64,000 bases of DNA, from assembly GCA_021234155.1 (NCBI GenBank), contig JAJEKV010000002.1:36121107-36185106 (forward strand), read 5' to 3'. Position 1 is the first letter of the stretch. Each line of letters opens with the position of its first letter. Positions 45,719 to 57,560 of this stretch are shown piece by piece. The translations under genes and the position numbers were made by a program. The DNA comes from Isoetes taiwanensis (Eukaryota > Streptophyta > Lycopodiopsida > Isoetales > Isoetaceae). Below the pieces are notes generated by a model, which saw nothing but the letters and a program-made list of their open reading frames with translations, was not told the origin of the DNA and searched no databases.

Positions 45719-48700
45719 TCATGAAATAAATATATATATACATGTGAAGTGTGTGCCCGAGGACATAGCTAATCTCGCATGTCCATAACCTCCTGAAGGT
45801 ACGATCCCAGCACCCCTACGGAAGCCGTGCTCAATGTCACATATAGCGACTGGCCAGGCCTGACCAACTGAGCATAAGCGCGTCCGGATTTGATCATATG
45901 CTGGGCAACTTTGAAGGGTATGAGATTCATCCTCAATGACTCCCATTTGGCAGCATTGACAGAGCCTGTCCTGGTGTGGCTCACCAATCCATCTGCCCGT
46001 CTCAATTCGAAGATGGTGTACTCCTATGCGAATGGAAGCAATGAGTCTCCGCCTTTTCATGGGCAAGTAGGTATCCAGGTAGCATTGCGGGCCTCGTTCC
46101 AATGTGAGATTTATGTGGCGCTGGTAGTATGCTGTCTTGACCTGTTCAAGGGCACTGGCATCCCAAAGCTTGCTGAGGACAAGAAGCAAGCATCAAGATA
46201 CTGCCTCAAGTTATGGCGATCTGCCTCTGTTTGCACATGTATGTACCTGTGCTCCTGCACATTCTATCTAGCCAACCATTGAGCTCTCTTTTCCCTCCAG
46301 CAGGCCTTGAGGTGCTGCGGCCCCATTGCCATGATATAAACTAGGTTAGGGAGACGAGCATCATCCATATTGACCACCTTCTGAAAATAGACAATGTGGC
46401 GATCAAGAGTCGCCCTCTGAAGAGGCAAGAATCCTGTCTCCTGCAGTAGAATTTGATATGGGACTGTGGACTTCACCCCTAGTGCTTGTACAAGAAGGCT
46501 TTCTGCTCCTGCTCTAAGTCATTCTAAGTAGCGAGGAATATTACTGGGCCCCATACTTCAACCCCGTATAAAAGGACATGCTCCACTAATACTCTGAACA
46601 GGTGTGACTGATGGGCCCAATCATACAACTCCGCTCTATGACTATTGTTTTGCATTGCATATAGTGTCTTCCAGTCCGCCGTCACTCATAGCCATATGGA
46701 TGTGTCCCAGTGCATAGTAGAAGGAAACTCCACTCCCAAATATTTGTATGTGGATGCCACTTCCATATTCTGCCCTCGATAACTGAAGATGGGGATCCTC
46801 GGCTAACGTGAGGATGATATGACTGCCACCTTAGTCTTGGCCAGGTTGACGCGCATATCAGTTGCTTGGCAGAATGTGTCTAGGGCATCGAGATGTCATT
46901 GCATGTCTGCTGGTGTGTAAGCTAGGAGGCCCAAATCATCAGCATATATTAACTGCCTGATGACCTGGTGGAGAAGGCGAGCTCCATCACCCCCATTATC
47001 AGCAAGCCAGCTCTCCAATTGATCAATGTAACGCCCAAACAATGTTGGAGAGAGAGGGCATCCCTGACGAACCCCGATACTACTATCAAATGGTTGGCTT
47101 GTCGGCTGCAACCGACCCGAGCATCTTTCAAATAGCCTGTACATTGCATTCTGCAAATCTACAGGAACCCCCAGCTGTCGCAATCTTGCCCATAGTTTTT
47201 CCCGAGGCACAATGTCAAACGCCTTCGCAAAATCCACGAAGCAACAATATAGATCCTGACGGCGGTTCCTGCTGTCTTCAACTAGAGGTCGCAATGTGAA
47301 GATGTGGTCAATGGTTGAGTGACGGGGTCTGAATCCTGCCTGGGTGAGGGCCTGCACCTCTGCTGCCTTTGCCCAGCCCATCAACTGCTGCTCGAGAATC
47401 CCAGCAAGCAGTTTTTCAAACATCGAATTGACCATGATTGTTCGGTAATTGGCTGGGCAGTGCGGGTCACCTGCCTTATAGATGGAAACAACTCTGCTAT
47501 TGGTCCACTGCAGTGGGAAGCCTTCCTGTAATGCCTTGTTGAACAAGGCGGTCAACATTGGTACTATGGACGGCCCTGCCCACTTAAGCAATCCTGCCTG
47601 TATACCATCCAGGTCTGGCGCTTTCCCATTGGCAAGACGCTGTAAGCCTTGTTCCACGTCCGAATCTGTGATTTCCAGCACTGGGCCTTCTTGCAGGGGT
47701 TGCTGCATGTGCACCCTGAGGGTCGTATAGCTGTTGCAAGTATTGCCTCCATTGCTCAGGAGTGATGTTCCCCGTGGGCTGTACTGGTGTTCTAAGAACC
47801 CTTCGTCAGAAGGTCCTGGGGTGACGTTCCAGGAGGTAAAATATTTTCCTTTTACGCGCTACAATGTACCTGGCTTTCTTATCTTTAAGGAAGATGCAGT
47901 ACTGTCTGACTGCATGTGGGCGTAAAGCAAGGTCTGTGACCTGGCGGATGTGTTCCTTGCACTCTGCATCAAACCATTGATTACGTGGGAAGGTTGTGTT
48001 CCTGGAGGTCCGTCGCGGGCGACTTATCCCAAAGAACCTCTCTACCACAGTCCTAAGCACATCAGTCAATCGGCCTGTCTGTTGCTCTAGTGTAGGATAT
48101 TGCAAAATTTTTGTCAGGTCATCTATAAGCATCTGGGCAAAGCCCCTGCATGTTCATAATCCAATCGCAGCTGAGGCATGTGAGGAGTTGTGCACAGGGG
48201 GTTCGCACAACCTGCCAAGCCAACTTCAAGTAAAGTGGTAAGTGGTCTGAGTTGATCTCTTCATCCCTATTAGCTGTTCCCACCTGGAAGTGCTTGATGA
48301 CATGCATATCCTGCTCAGGCACCAGCACATAGTCCACCGCACTAGATCCTCCCCCCTGGTTTTCCTGTCTACAAGTGCTCTTGCGGGTGGATGGCCACTG
48401 TGCCAGTCCATTGCAGATTACCAGGTCAAAGATACCACAGAGCAAAAACAACTGTCTACTATAGCGCGTGACTTGATTGTCATCTGATGTCCATGGCCAA
48501 GCTCCTTCTGCATGACGCAGCTGCAATACATTATCAGTCAAGGGATCAAATCTCATGGGTGTTCTAGGCGTGCATTGAAGTCTCCAAGGAGTATGACACT
48601 GCCCAACTGCTTATGCTGCTGTATGTCATCATATAGATCGATATAGGGGTCCAGCCTATCCACATCCGAGTGGGTGTAATAGAAGTTTCTTTCTGCATGT

Positions 48701-48960
48701 AGAAAGTAGCATGCTGCCACAGAGAGGTCTGCTACTGCAGTTTTGCACACGCACCCACAGGTACCGGTTGTGCTTGTCTATCTTGAAGAAGGAGATTGAC
48801 TATGCCAAGGTCATTCGGTAGTAGCAGGCAAACCCCCCATGCCCCCGCTTTCCTGTGCAATCATTGAAGATTGAGTAGCGCTGGTATCCTGGCAAGTCGG
48901 GTATCATGTGTCCTGCATGCTCCCATGTTTCCATAAGGAAGATGAGATCTATTCCTATTT
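45719..48960 (-). pseudogene. LINE ORF2 remnant (endonuclease-RT)
   Basis: Endonuclease: LIFLMETWEH near 48925-48955 (catalytic Glu), VILLGDFNARLEHP near 48553-48600, SAVDYVLVPE near 48300-48340 and NSDHLPLYLKL near 48240-48270. RT: the longest open part, 46896-47714, holds KAPDLDGIQ, PANYRTIMVNS, AGFRPRHSTIDH, FVDFAKAFD, IGVRQGCPLSPTL and the catalytic IYADDLGLL, so the RT active site is intact. C-terminal: RLIASIRIGVHHLRIETGRW followed by CQCC...ESHTLQSCPAY (45880-46060), a zinc-binding segment like those closing many LINE ORF2s. Stops and frame changes separate the parts, for example near 46500-46890 and 47720-47800. Confidence 0.9.
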
Positions 48961-49105
48961 GTTGGCAGGGGCTGCAGGTGGGGATTCAATGGCGGCTGCA
49001 GAAGGGGGGATGGCAGAAGTGGAAGCAACTTGAGATGTGCGAGCAACTGAAGATGACGCAACTTGAGCAGGGCATGCGGCTGTAGCAGGCAAAGCAGTGG
49101 CATGG

Positions 49106-50331
49106 TCAGGTACTGTGAACGTGACTACCCGTGGGGTGGGCGCTAGATGCCATGGCGTCTCGCCCCAATAATGTTACCGGCATGGGGAATGTCATTCGAG
49201 CAAGAATCAACATCTGGAGCCGGTTAATGAGGTCCTCCCCTGCCTCTTCTGTCAGGCCACGTATCACCACATTGTGGCTTCTCCGCCTCAGCTCCTGGAA
49301 CTCTCTAATTGTTGGGTCAATCCTGCCCGGCACAACAGGAGTTGTTTGTTGTCCGCGGGGCATAGGCTGTGGCCTACGTTGGGGCGGTGGTGGCATGGAG
49401 CGGCTTGGGGGTGCAGTAGTAGACAGCCCTGGCTGACGCCGTGCAGACTCTTGGGTAGGTGGGACTGCCGTGGCAGGTATAGTAGTCTCTCCTTCCTTAA
49501 GCCGGGAGCTTAGCTCCTGCTGGAATTGTTGCTGCCTTGTCAATTCACGCATGCACTGCTGCAATTGCTCATGAGCCTCTGCATGGAGGCCCTTGCCTTG
49601 TTCAGCGATGGCTGCCCTCAGCTCCTGCACCTTCCAATCTCGAGCTGCGGAGCTATGCTCCAGTTTCCACAAGCAAGTGTCCAGTGTAGGGTTCATTGTA
49701 GATGAGGCCACTTCTTGTGTCTCGACCCTAGTTTGAAGGGATCTCAATTGTGACTGGCTCTCTTCAAAAGTGACTTGGACTTTTCATATCACAAATAGCA
49801 GCCTCCTCAGCCTCTGATCGAAGGCGGAAGATGGTTGCCATTGTCTTCTGCTCAACACATTGCTTGTCCTGTGTCATGGTTTCAATGGTGGTGGACAAAG
49901 AATCCATGCGGGCCTGCATGTCAGCGAGACTCTTCTTGTCCTTCTACCTTTCAGAGTGCACTAGGCGAAGGCCATCCTCCAGGTGCTGTATGCGGGTCTC
50001 CATGCCAGAAACACGTTGTTTTTCAGTAGCCAGGTGCCTCTTGAGCAATTTGGGTGCGGAGGCCTGCATCTACTTGCCGCTAGGCTAGAGTATCTGCCGA
50101 GCCATGCTTGTTGCACGAGACTTTGTCCGCGCTTCTCTTTTTAGTGTGCACCTGTCAATTTTGCCAGTGTCATCTGGTCTGCGATTGGGGATGGCATCTA
50201 TGTACTCTCCCAGTCTGCCATGTCTGCGCTAGGTAGAGGGGACTGCATATCAGCACCATCCACATGCATATCGGTGGGGTTGGATGAAGGGACGCAAGGC
50301 TCGTCCGGCTCTTCTATCACTGGAGTTGCCA
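49106..50331 (-). pseudogene. LINE ORF1 remnant
   Basis: The start MATPVIEEPDEPC at 50331 opens an acidic N-terminus that soon hits a stop near 50190. After frame breaks, 49106-49747 encodes a Gln/Glu-rich coiled coil (ELRAAIAEQ, MRELTRQQQFQQELSSRLKE), a Pro/Arg-rich linker, then FQELRRRSHNVVIRGLTEE, which resembles the start of the RRM-like RNA-binding region of L1 ORF1 proteins. ORF1p coats the element RNA and is a chaperone. Its end abuts the ORF2 region. Confidence 0.75.
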
Positions 50332-50342
50332 TGAATAGGGTG

Positions 50343-50790
50343 TCACCCTACAGACGCTTGTCTGAAAGCCTCCAAGCACTTTGATCACACACAACCTCTG
50401 TCCCTTTACAGACGCCCGTCTGAAAGCTTCCACGCAGGCGCAGGCTATGTCACATTACAGACAGCCATCCGAAGTGTCCAAATGCAGAATTCAAGTGCAA
50501 CCTCTACCACCTTATAGGCGCTTATCTCAGATGAATAGTGGCAATGATCGCTTCCTTATAGATCCCTATCTAAAAGCCTCCCGCATGCAAATGTTTGAAT
50601 CCAGGGTGATGCCTCCAAGGGAAAGAAGCAAGTGCAGGCTCTTTCACCTTACAAACACCCATCTGAAAGTGTTCAAGTGCAGCCTCTAGTGCAACCTCTG
50701 CCACCTTACAGATGCTTGTCTGAAATGAAAATAAGCAATGGTTTCCCCCCTTACAGGCACCCGTCTACAAGGCTTCAGCATGTAAATCCT
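50343..50790. repeat. Degenerate tandem array upstream of LINE ORF1
   Basis: About eight copies of a motif like ccttacagacgcccgtctga (near 50347, 50404, 50452, 50511, 50557, 50650, 50706, 50753) recur every 50-100 bp, with the linking phrase gcaacctctgccacc also repeated. The array lies directly 5' of ORF1 on the element strand. Possibly the LINE 5' UTR. Confidence 0.8.
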
Positions 50791-50869
50791 TGAATCCAAG
50801 GTGATTGGATAGTATCACACCCTCTGAATCCCGTCTTAAAATTGGGTTACAAAAACTTGTTATTTTCTC

Positions 50870-51350
50870 CGTTTAGATCCTAAGCAAATGTGTGCAAACC
50901 ATATGTCTTTAGAATCATCACAGAACAAGCATTCCAATGATATGCATTGCTCCCAAAACAGAGCTGCAGATCAATAGATATGAAGAATAAAGTATATAGG
51001 GCTGGAAAATGGAACAATGGAAACCCTAAAACCAGCACTGAAAATCTATTGTTTTTGCTCTGAAGTCCTACCCAAACATCAGCAACATAAAATATTTTTG
51101 AAATAACTCTGAGAGAGCTTTCCAAAGATATATATTTCATGAGAAACCGAGTCACAGAGAAATAGATATGAACAAAAATGTAATATGAACCACAAAGTGG
51201 TGGTGCAGGCTGTAAATCTATGTTTTTGCTATGGAAACACCAAATACATGCAAATCACATACCTTCAGAAAGATCTCTGAGGGAGCTTTCCAATGCGATA
51301 AATTTCAGCTGAAACATTAGTCTACAGTCTCGCGCGTAGCGCGAACTGCA
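50870..51350. repeat. ~170-bp direct repeats, about three units
   Basis: Units share gagagagctttccaaagata (near 51111) / gagggagctttccaatgcga (near 51280), tgtttttgctctgaagtcc / tgtttttgctatggaaac (51051, 51223), and sagatatgaa phrases. Weakly coding-free. It resembles the non-coding repeats often found around plant retroelements. Confidence 0.6.
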
Positions 51351-51949
51351 GAATAAGAAACAAAGGCACTTACGAGTTGTATTGTACCACCTTTGCAGTT
51401 GTGTTCAAGTCTGCACTTATTGTAGTCAGTGCAAGTTGAGGCGTGTAATGACTAAGGATTCGACATTGCCTGTAACTGAAGTGGGGTAGAAGCATGAAAG
51501 GGTGATTGAATTTTTTTGTATATTGATGTAAAAATTTGAACTGGGTTAAAGTGTTTGTAATGTACATTTTGAATTTTACATGGAGTTGCCTATCATTAAT
51601 AAAGGCGGTTGACGTACAATATTCTCTATAATTATACCAAATCCTCCCGAAATCTTGTACTAGCTTCTCTATCAATAAAATCTAAATATCTTGCCTGCGA
51701 AAAAAAAAAAAAACTTTGGCGCACATTTTGAACTTTCCTTAATCGATCAAACATGGCTCCGGATTCTACCTCAACAAAAACTTGGCCCGAATCGATTATA
51801 GCTACTCCTAAATCGAATGCATTTCAAGAAACAAATGTATCTTGAAGAAATTGAAATCCCTTTCCTTCAAGCAGTAATACAAATCCCTTCAAGCAGTAAT
51901 ACAAATCTGGTTAATAATCTGATTTTTTGTGCAGGATGTTGTATCCCTT

Positions 51950-54900
51950 TCTGCAGAATGGATCGATGTCTTAAAGCACCAGTTGAAGAAGAAACTATGG
52001 AAGAAGGATTGGACTCTCATGCAAGCACTTCGAGGTCAGCATCGGGTTCAGATTTCAATCCTCCTGTTGATGAAGTTTTGGAAAGCACTGTTACAAGCAG
52101 GCAAAGAAAATCGAAACAGAGGGTTTGTAGGGGTGGATACGTGACAAAGCCAATTAGAAGAAAGGTGAATGCTTCGCAAATCTCATAATGAATGAGGTAT
52201 CTAATTTGACTCCAAAACAAAGAAAGTATATTTGCAAGAAGATTATTGCAGACACAAAAGATTGCAATTCCTATTTGAGCCGGTCATTGGAAGGCCTCAA
52301 GAGGCTATCGTGAAAACAGTCCGGTAAAGAATTTAAAGGATGACCTCCAAGACGCGTCAAAAATGCAAATAGCAATGACAGATTCGCTGCAAAGCATTCA
52401 TGCTATCTATGGTGGTTGGAGAGGAAGGAGAATTACGTAAAGACTTCACTAGCGACTAAGTTCTTTGAAAATACGTCCCTAGAAATATGAAACTAGCAAA
52501 GGGAGAGAAGGAAAAGAATGTCACTAGGTGGAACAAATCATGGCATTAGCGGTCGAAATCCAAGAACAAATACGATAGATCAGGGCTATGAAGGATATGG
52601 TTGCTTTCGGTTTTGGTTAGATAACTCAAAGGTTTCACCAAAATTTAGAGATGTCATGAAGAAGAGGACACAACCAATTCAATATATTGACATTACACGT
52701 GTACGATTTGTAATTTAGTCAGTAATTGCATCTTGTTTTTGAATAAAGATGTTTTTTATTTTGTAACACCGATGTAAAGTTTGTAGATTTCTTTACTTTT
52801 GGCGAATAAAGATGTCTTTTATTTTGTAACAACGATGTAAAGTTTGTAACAGATTTCTTTACTTTTTGAATGTAATGTAGATGCGATGCGCCCTAGTTGT
52901 TCTACATGGAAATGTCAAATTATTTCATGGCAACACGTATACATGTATATTTGTTTACATGTATATTACGGATGTATATTTGTTTACATGTATATTCGGA
53001 TGTATTGTAGATGTAGGCAAGAACTAAAGAAGAAATTAGTGTGGAGATGTATTAATTGTCAAAAAATTATGTGACTTCATAGTAAATGAAATAAAATTCA
53101 TGTCGAATGTACATGTATGTGTGGGAGTTTAGGGTCTTGAATATGTAAAAAGATTTGTATGTAATGTAATGTAATGAGGTGACTAATTTTATTTCATTGT
53201 AATTTTACAGTCAATTATTCGAGGATTTTGTGGATCGGTTATCCGGAGGTTCGGATTGGGCTTAGGCAATTTGAATACTTAAAACCTTCTTGCATTAGAA
53301 AGCTAAAGGAAAAAGAAACACATGTTGTTGCGTGAAACATGAGCAATCGGATCTGTACAAGCGGGCATTTAATTTGATGAGGTCAAGACTCCATGAAAAT
53401 TGTTCGTGCAATTGTGGTGTGTCGCGATCCGAAGCTCATCTTTGGAATATGTCAAGCCAAGAACAAGACATTTGATAATGTTAGCACATTTTGGAGGGCT
53501 ATGGTATGTGACAGAGCAGCAGGCAACGAGTGGCATAAGCTACAATGTATCAAATCATATTGTGGAAATTGTGGGAAACAATTAATTGAGTTGTGTCCAA
53601 GAGAATACAAGGAGCAGATTGATCAAACGCTTGATTGGCAAGTCTATGGTTACGTTAATGAGCCCTCGAAGAAAGGAACTTCACGAAGACTAAAGCTAAT
53701 TGACAAGAAAGGCAGCTCCAGTAATATGTTGGATAACATGTTTGATCATATGTCGAAGTTTATATATCATAACTTTGTGGCACATTGGTAGAGCAAACAA
53801 TTCAAGGAATCCATGAAGAGTCTTCGTGATGATACCGTATTATCAGTTGTTGATTTCTCGGAGAATTATACTTTGAAGCCATTCAACGAGATTCAAGCAC
53901 AACGTTGGTACAATGAACAAATCAGCATATTGGCCCACATCACGATGTTCAAGGTACAGGGTAAAATGAGAAAATGTGTGCACTTCTTTATTTCAGATGA
54001 CAAAACACATGATACTCACTTTGTACAAAAAGCATTCAAGATGCACCTCAATTGGCTGAAAGAAAATGGTGCTGGTCATATGAAATACCACTTAGTTTGG
54101 TCTGACGGGTGTGCAGCCCAATTCAAGTCGAGAAGAGCTTTCTATCATGTAACTAGATATCATCAAGAGCATAAGATCAGAATGCACTGGAATTTCTTTG
54201 GCTCAGGACATGGGAAGGGCACACATGATTTGGAGAAGGAGCCATAGCCAAACTATGGCTCGGGCGAACAAAGAAAAAAAGGATGGGAAAGTGATAAAAA
54301 ATGCACAAACTGCATGTGAGGTTCTTGAAGAGAAAATTTCTGATGTGGAAAGGGTATTTTGGAAGGTGTCTGACATTGACCGTTCCCAAAGATTTGATGT
54401 GCTCCCAGTGAAAGGGGTGCAATCTCTTCATTGCGTATCATCCATAGATCCAAATGATCCAAAAAAAGTTAATGTGTAGATCTCTTTCATGTTTTTGTAA
54501 GGCATGCATCAATTTTGATTGGCCTGCTTGTGAGAATCTTGATCATTGTGGCGGTGGGAGTTGAGAAAACTAGAGCCTACAAACAGGGGACAATGTTGAA
54601 GAAGATGGGTACGAGGCGAGGGGACTTGTGGGCAAATGGCGTGGACAATGTGGATGAGACAAGGTGTTGGAGATTATTTTGCATCATTCACATCCCCGCA
54701 CAATTATGAAAGGATCCCTTATTATCTCATCCAAAGGTACGTAGTGAAACATGCCCTCGAAGAAGACACCAAGGATGACTATGGAAATGAATTTTATTGT
54801 GGTAATGAAGTTATAGCTGGTAACTACTTTGAATTGATTCCTGGTTGCCATCAAAAAATACAGGCTTATTCAAGGAAAGAAAGTTCTTGTCCATCCCGAA

Positions 54901-55036
54901 ATTCAATGGTGGGGTGAGATTTCCATTGGAGCCAGTCAAACATAAGATTAAAGGTACATCTTATGCATATGAACTGACTAACTATTGGCATGAAATGTTG
55001 CTGGGAAATTTGCCAGAGATTGTAGAATCTCTGTAA
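51950..55036 (+). pseudogene. Decayed Cys-rich, DDE/RNase H-like transposase-type gene
   Basis: Pieces in several frames read in order. First, an acidic/basic N-terminus from ~51957 (MDRCLKAPVEEE). Then PEVRIGLRQFEYLKPSC near 53240-53293, with a Cys/His cluster CCCVKHEQSDLYKRAF and ENCSCNCG at 53310-53420. Then CIKSYCGNCG, and QVYGYVNEPSKKGTSRRL. Then a core: VVDFSENYTLKPFNEIQAQ (Asp 53852-53854), FFISDDKTHDTHFVQ, WSDGCAAQFKSRRAF (Asp 54104-54106), NFFGSGHGKGTHD, followed by a CFCKAC...CENLDHC tail and a final domain (GNEFYCGNEVIAGNYFELI) to 55036. The core motif order matches uncharacterised eukaryotic proteins I recall mainly from animal genomes. 53393-54247 is one frame broken only by a TAG at 53789-53791, where Gln is expected. 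More shifts follow near 54213. Two acids suggest a nuclease fold; the third is unassigned. Intron or repeat DNA (52738-53170) lies inside. Confidence 0.6.
52738..52870. repeat. Tandem duplication, ~65-bp unit
   Basis: The unit gaataaagatgttttttattt ... gatgtaaagtttgta ... gatttctttacttttt occurs twice in a row. It resembles a duplicated 3'-UTR segment with AATAAA in each copy. Confidence 0.8.
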
Positions 55037-55226
55037 TACGTTAACCTGTTGTTGAAGTAACTTTTCTATGCACTAAGGCATGGACTTGCAAACTGAATGT
55101 AATCGAATGTGAACCGTTAAAACACAAACATTAATATATTGTTTATATAGTTCCAAGACTGTTATACTTAGTGTAAGTTGTAAAAAACACTGTAAGCAGA
55201 AGGTCTCAAGATTCAAGATTCAAGAC

Positions 55227-55816
55227 TCAAGATTCATCCAGAAGGTCCTGCAGTGTGAGATCAGCAATGGTCCTGTTCCCGAAAATTGTGAGAAGAGTGT
55301 CCAGGACAGCTGTTTGGAAGTTGGTGAAGTCTAACAGAAGCAAGACATGTGCTTCTCGCTTCTGTTGCCATTTGTGATAGAGATTGGTAAAGTATGGTTT
55401 GAGGCTATTGAATCTCCAAACCTCAGCCCTTTTCAGCACTTTGTTGATTGCTTTTGCATGCACAACTTCCTGTTTAAGTTGAATGAGAATACTCTCTAGT
55501 TCTGCTTTAGATAATTGGGATTCCTCATCCCCCTTGTCCGCTACTCCCATAGCTTCGATCGTAGCTTCCAACATTGTTAAGTCTCCTCTTTGCATCCATT
55601 GTAGAATATCATAAGCAATTGTTAGATTAGGAACAAAAGCATGTTTAAGAATAGGAGTACCTCACGAACTTCGTGGATTTTGCCTCTCCGTTTGATTTTG
55701 TTCAATTGGTTTCCCTGTTCGGCATTGATCTCCTCAAGAATCGGGTGCGCCAGGTGAGTTTGCATTTGAATTGGGGATATGGATTGTGATCTAATCATTC
55801 GATCTCCTCCCGCCAT
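55227..55816 (-). CDS. Unrecognised ~195-residue protein with one frameshift
   Basis: ATG at 55816 (MAGGDRMIRSQS). The frame reads to about KIHEVRE; then one base must be skipped near 55664 to continue GTPILKHAFVPNLTIAYDIL, QWMQRGD, and the longer frame through ESILIQLKQEVVHAKAINK, SLKPYFTNLYHKWQQKREAH and FGNRTIADLTLQDLLDES to a stop at 55227. Helix-rich and charged, with no signal peptide or membrane segment. No family recognised. It converges tail to tail with the DDE-like gene (191 bp between ends), so it could be a second ORF of the same element. Alternatively it is a small host gene with an intron at GAG|GTACTCC, but no good acceptor is visible. Confidence 0.45.
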
Positions 55817-56049
55817 CGGAATCAATCAGTCACCACAGGTAAAAAAGGAATTTTTATCCCTGTCTATTCCCTTCTCCCCTATTTCTGATATGGCTCGTAC
55901 CATGCCAATGATTTGTTCCTTAACCAATGATTTGTGCCAATGATTTGTTCAACATCCTTTTCTCAAAATCTTTCCCACTGTCCTCTTTTTTCTGACCCAA
56001 TTGGCCAATGGTTGATGCTGGCATATATCCCACAAGCTTAGCTCAAATG

Positions 56050-56395
56050 GAAGGGCTATACTCAATAAGGAATATTCCTTTCAATGTAATAAGAAATATT
56101 CCTTGTAACTATGGGTGCACTTAAACAAACTAAAGAATATTCCTTTGAAGGTAATAAGGAATATTCTTGATAACTAGGCACTAAGGAATATTCCTTTCAA
56201 TGCAAAAAGGAATATTCCTTTCAAGGTAATAGGAATATTCCTTGTAACTATGGGTGCACTTAAACAAACTAAAGAATATTCCTTTGAAGGTAATAAGGAA
56301 TATTCCTGATAACTAGGCACTAAGGAGTATTCCTTTCAATGCAATAAGGAATATTCCTTTCAAGGTAATAAGGAATATTCCTTGTTATCTCTATA
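56050..56395. repeat. Array of AAGGAATATTCCTT palindromes
   Basis: About a dozen copies of the palindrome aaggaatattcctt or one-base variants, spaced 15-30 bp and joined by tcaatgcaataagg- or ttgaaggtaat-type linkers. A larger unit of ~135 bp (containing ctatgggtgcacttaaac and gataactaggcactaagg) is itself duplicated (56110-56190 and 56240-56330). Confidence 0.92.
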
Positions 56396-57040
56396 TTGTT
56401 GACTCACGCTTTACCAAACACAATATGCATAGGTACACAATATGCCTTAAAATAATCCATTCATTTGGCATTTGTTGATTTGGTAATTGTTGATTTGGTA
56501 ACATGTGGAACATTGAATGCATGTGGGATATTTGAGCCCATTACTAAAAAAAGGGTGGACTAGGATTACATCTTGGGCAAGTTATGACACGGCCCTGAAT
56601 CAAGATTACAAGCCCGGTGAACCATAACTTTTCAACATCTAATCTCTATCCACACTTATCAATTAAGCAGCAAGATCCTATTTATATATGCGCACAATTT
56701 TTGTGATATATGCATGTGGGATATTGCTAACTTTCTGTTAGGGTTGTGCTAACTGCATACCAAGCAATTGGTCTCATAATATGGTTCAACCTATACATTT
56801 TACATTTGCAAAAATATTGAGGGTGGGTGGATCGGCTCCCCGAGGTGTGAAATCGTATGCATGGATACATCCCTTTCCTCTTCTCGCCTAATTCCCAAAA
56901 AAAAATCGTATGCATGCAAACATCCCTTTTATTCCCAAAATTACGCCTACTTGAGTTTCATTCCGTCCATTCCGTCCCCATCGTCTATTCCGCCATCTCC
57001 TTCACTCCTTCCCATTCCGTCCATCTCCTTCACTTCCGCC

Positions 57041-57358
57041 ATGGCCAAGTTCAAGACCACACTCCATGAGAACACTATCCCGCCATTGTGCTGCTCCCCC
57101 CCAGCAAGATTTCCTCCTCTTCCTCCGGAGGATCCGTGTCTTCCTCCTGAATCCAGTATCTTCCTCCGGAGGCCACCCGTCTGATCGGTGAAGTTCACTC
57201 CACCAGAGGTGGAGAAGCTCATCATGGATCATCAGGCTGTTGCTTCGTTGCGGGTGATCGAGTGGGTGCATGAGGCTTACCTCGACGAGGAGTGACTCCT
57301 CGAAATGAAGATGTATGCCATGGAGGACGACCTTCATATAGAGCTGAAGATGGCCTGA
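57041..57358 (+). other. Possible small gene, unidentified
   Basis: ATG at 57041 (MAKFKTTLHENTIPP) opens a Pro-rich frame of 47 codons. After one frame change a second stretch reads VKFTPPEVEKLIMDHQAVAS and IEWVHEAYLDEE to a stop near 57294, then a third, LEMKMYAMEDDLHIELKMA to 57358. The three read like one small acidic protein broken by two indels. Preceded by CT-rich sequence. No family recognised. Confidence 0.3.
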
Positions 57359-57392
57359 AGATCAAGCCTTGTTTTTTGTAATCACTGGTTTC

Positions 57393-57560
57393 AATTTTTT
57401 TGGTAATAGTCCTTGTGACTATTCTTTGTAAAGCTTTTTAATTAAATACAGAACTTGTTTTGCAATAGTCCTTGTGACTCCATTTTTTGTAAAGCTTTTT
57501 CATTAATGACAGAACTCCTCTTCTCTATAGCTGTTGTGACTATTTTTTTTGCTGAACTAT
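57393..57560. repeat. ~70-bp direct repeats, two clear units and part of a third
   Basis: aatagtccttgtgactattc ... tttgtaaagctttttaatta ... acagaactt is repeated at 57463 and, more weakly, at about 57528 (tagctgttgtgactat). Confidence 0.75.

Larger units (their letters stand above)
45528..50332 (-). mobile_element. Degenerate non-LTR retrotransposon (LINE)
   Basis: ORF1 and ORF2 remnants lie in order on the minus strand. The left (3') end runs to a GAAA-type microsatellite at 45528-45555, a plausible LINE tail. ORF2 has an apurinic-type endonuclease, a reverse transcriptase and a C-terminal Cys/His segment, with no RNase H seen. ORF1 is coiled-coil. This layout fits an L1-like clade. Frames are broken in several places. 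The right (5') end is uncertain and probably includes the repeat array at 50343-50790. Confidence 0.88.

Noticed and set aside
48861-49436. Leu/Pro-rich frames overlapping the LINE ORF1/ORF2 junction
   Set aside because: They are shadow frames; the neighbouring frame encodes the endonuclease start (LIFLMETWEH) and the ORF1 C-terminus.
56050-56395. CRISPR-like array
   Set aside because: The spacers are not unique, units are palindromic and variable, and the context is a plant nuclear genome.
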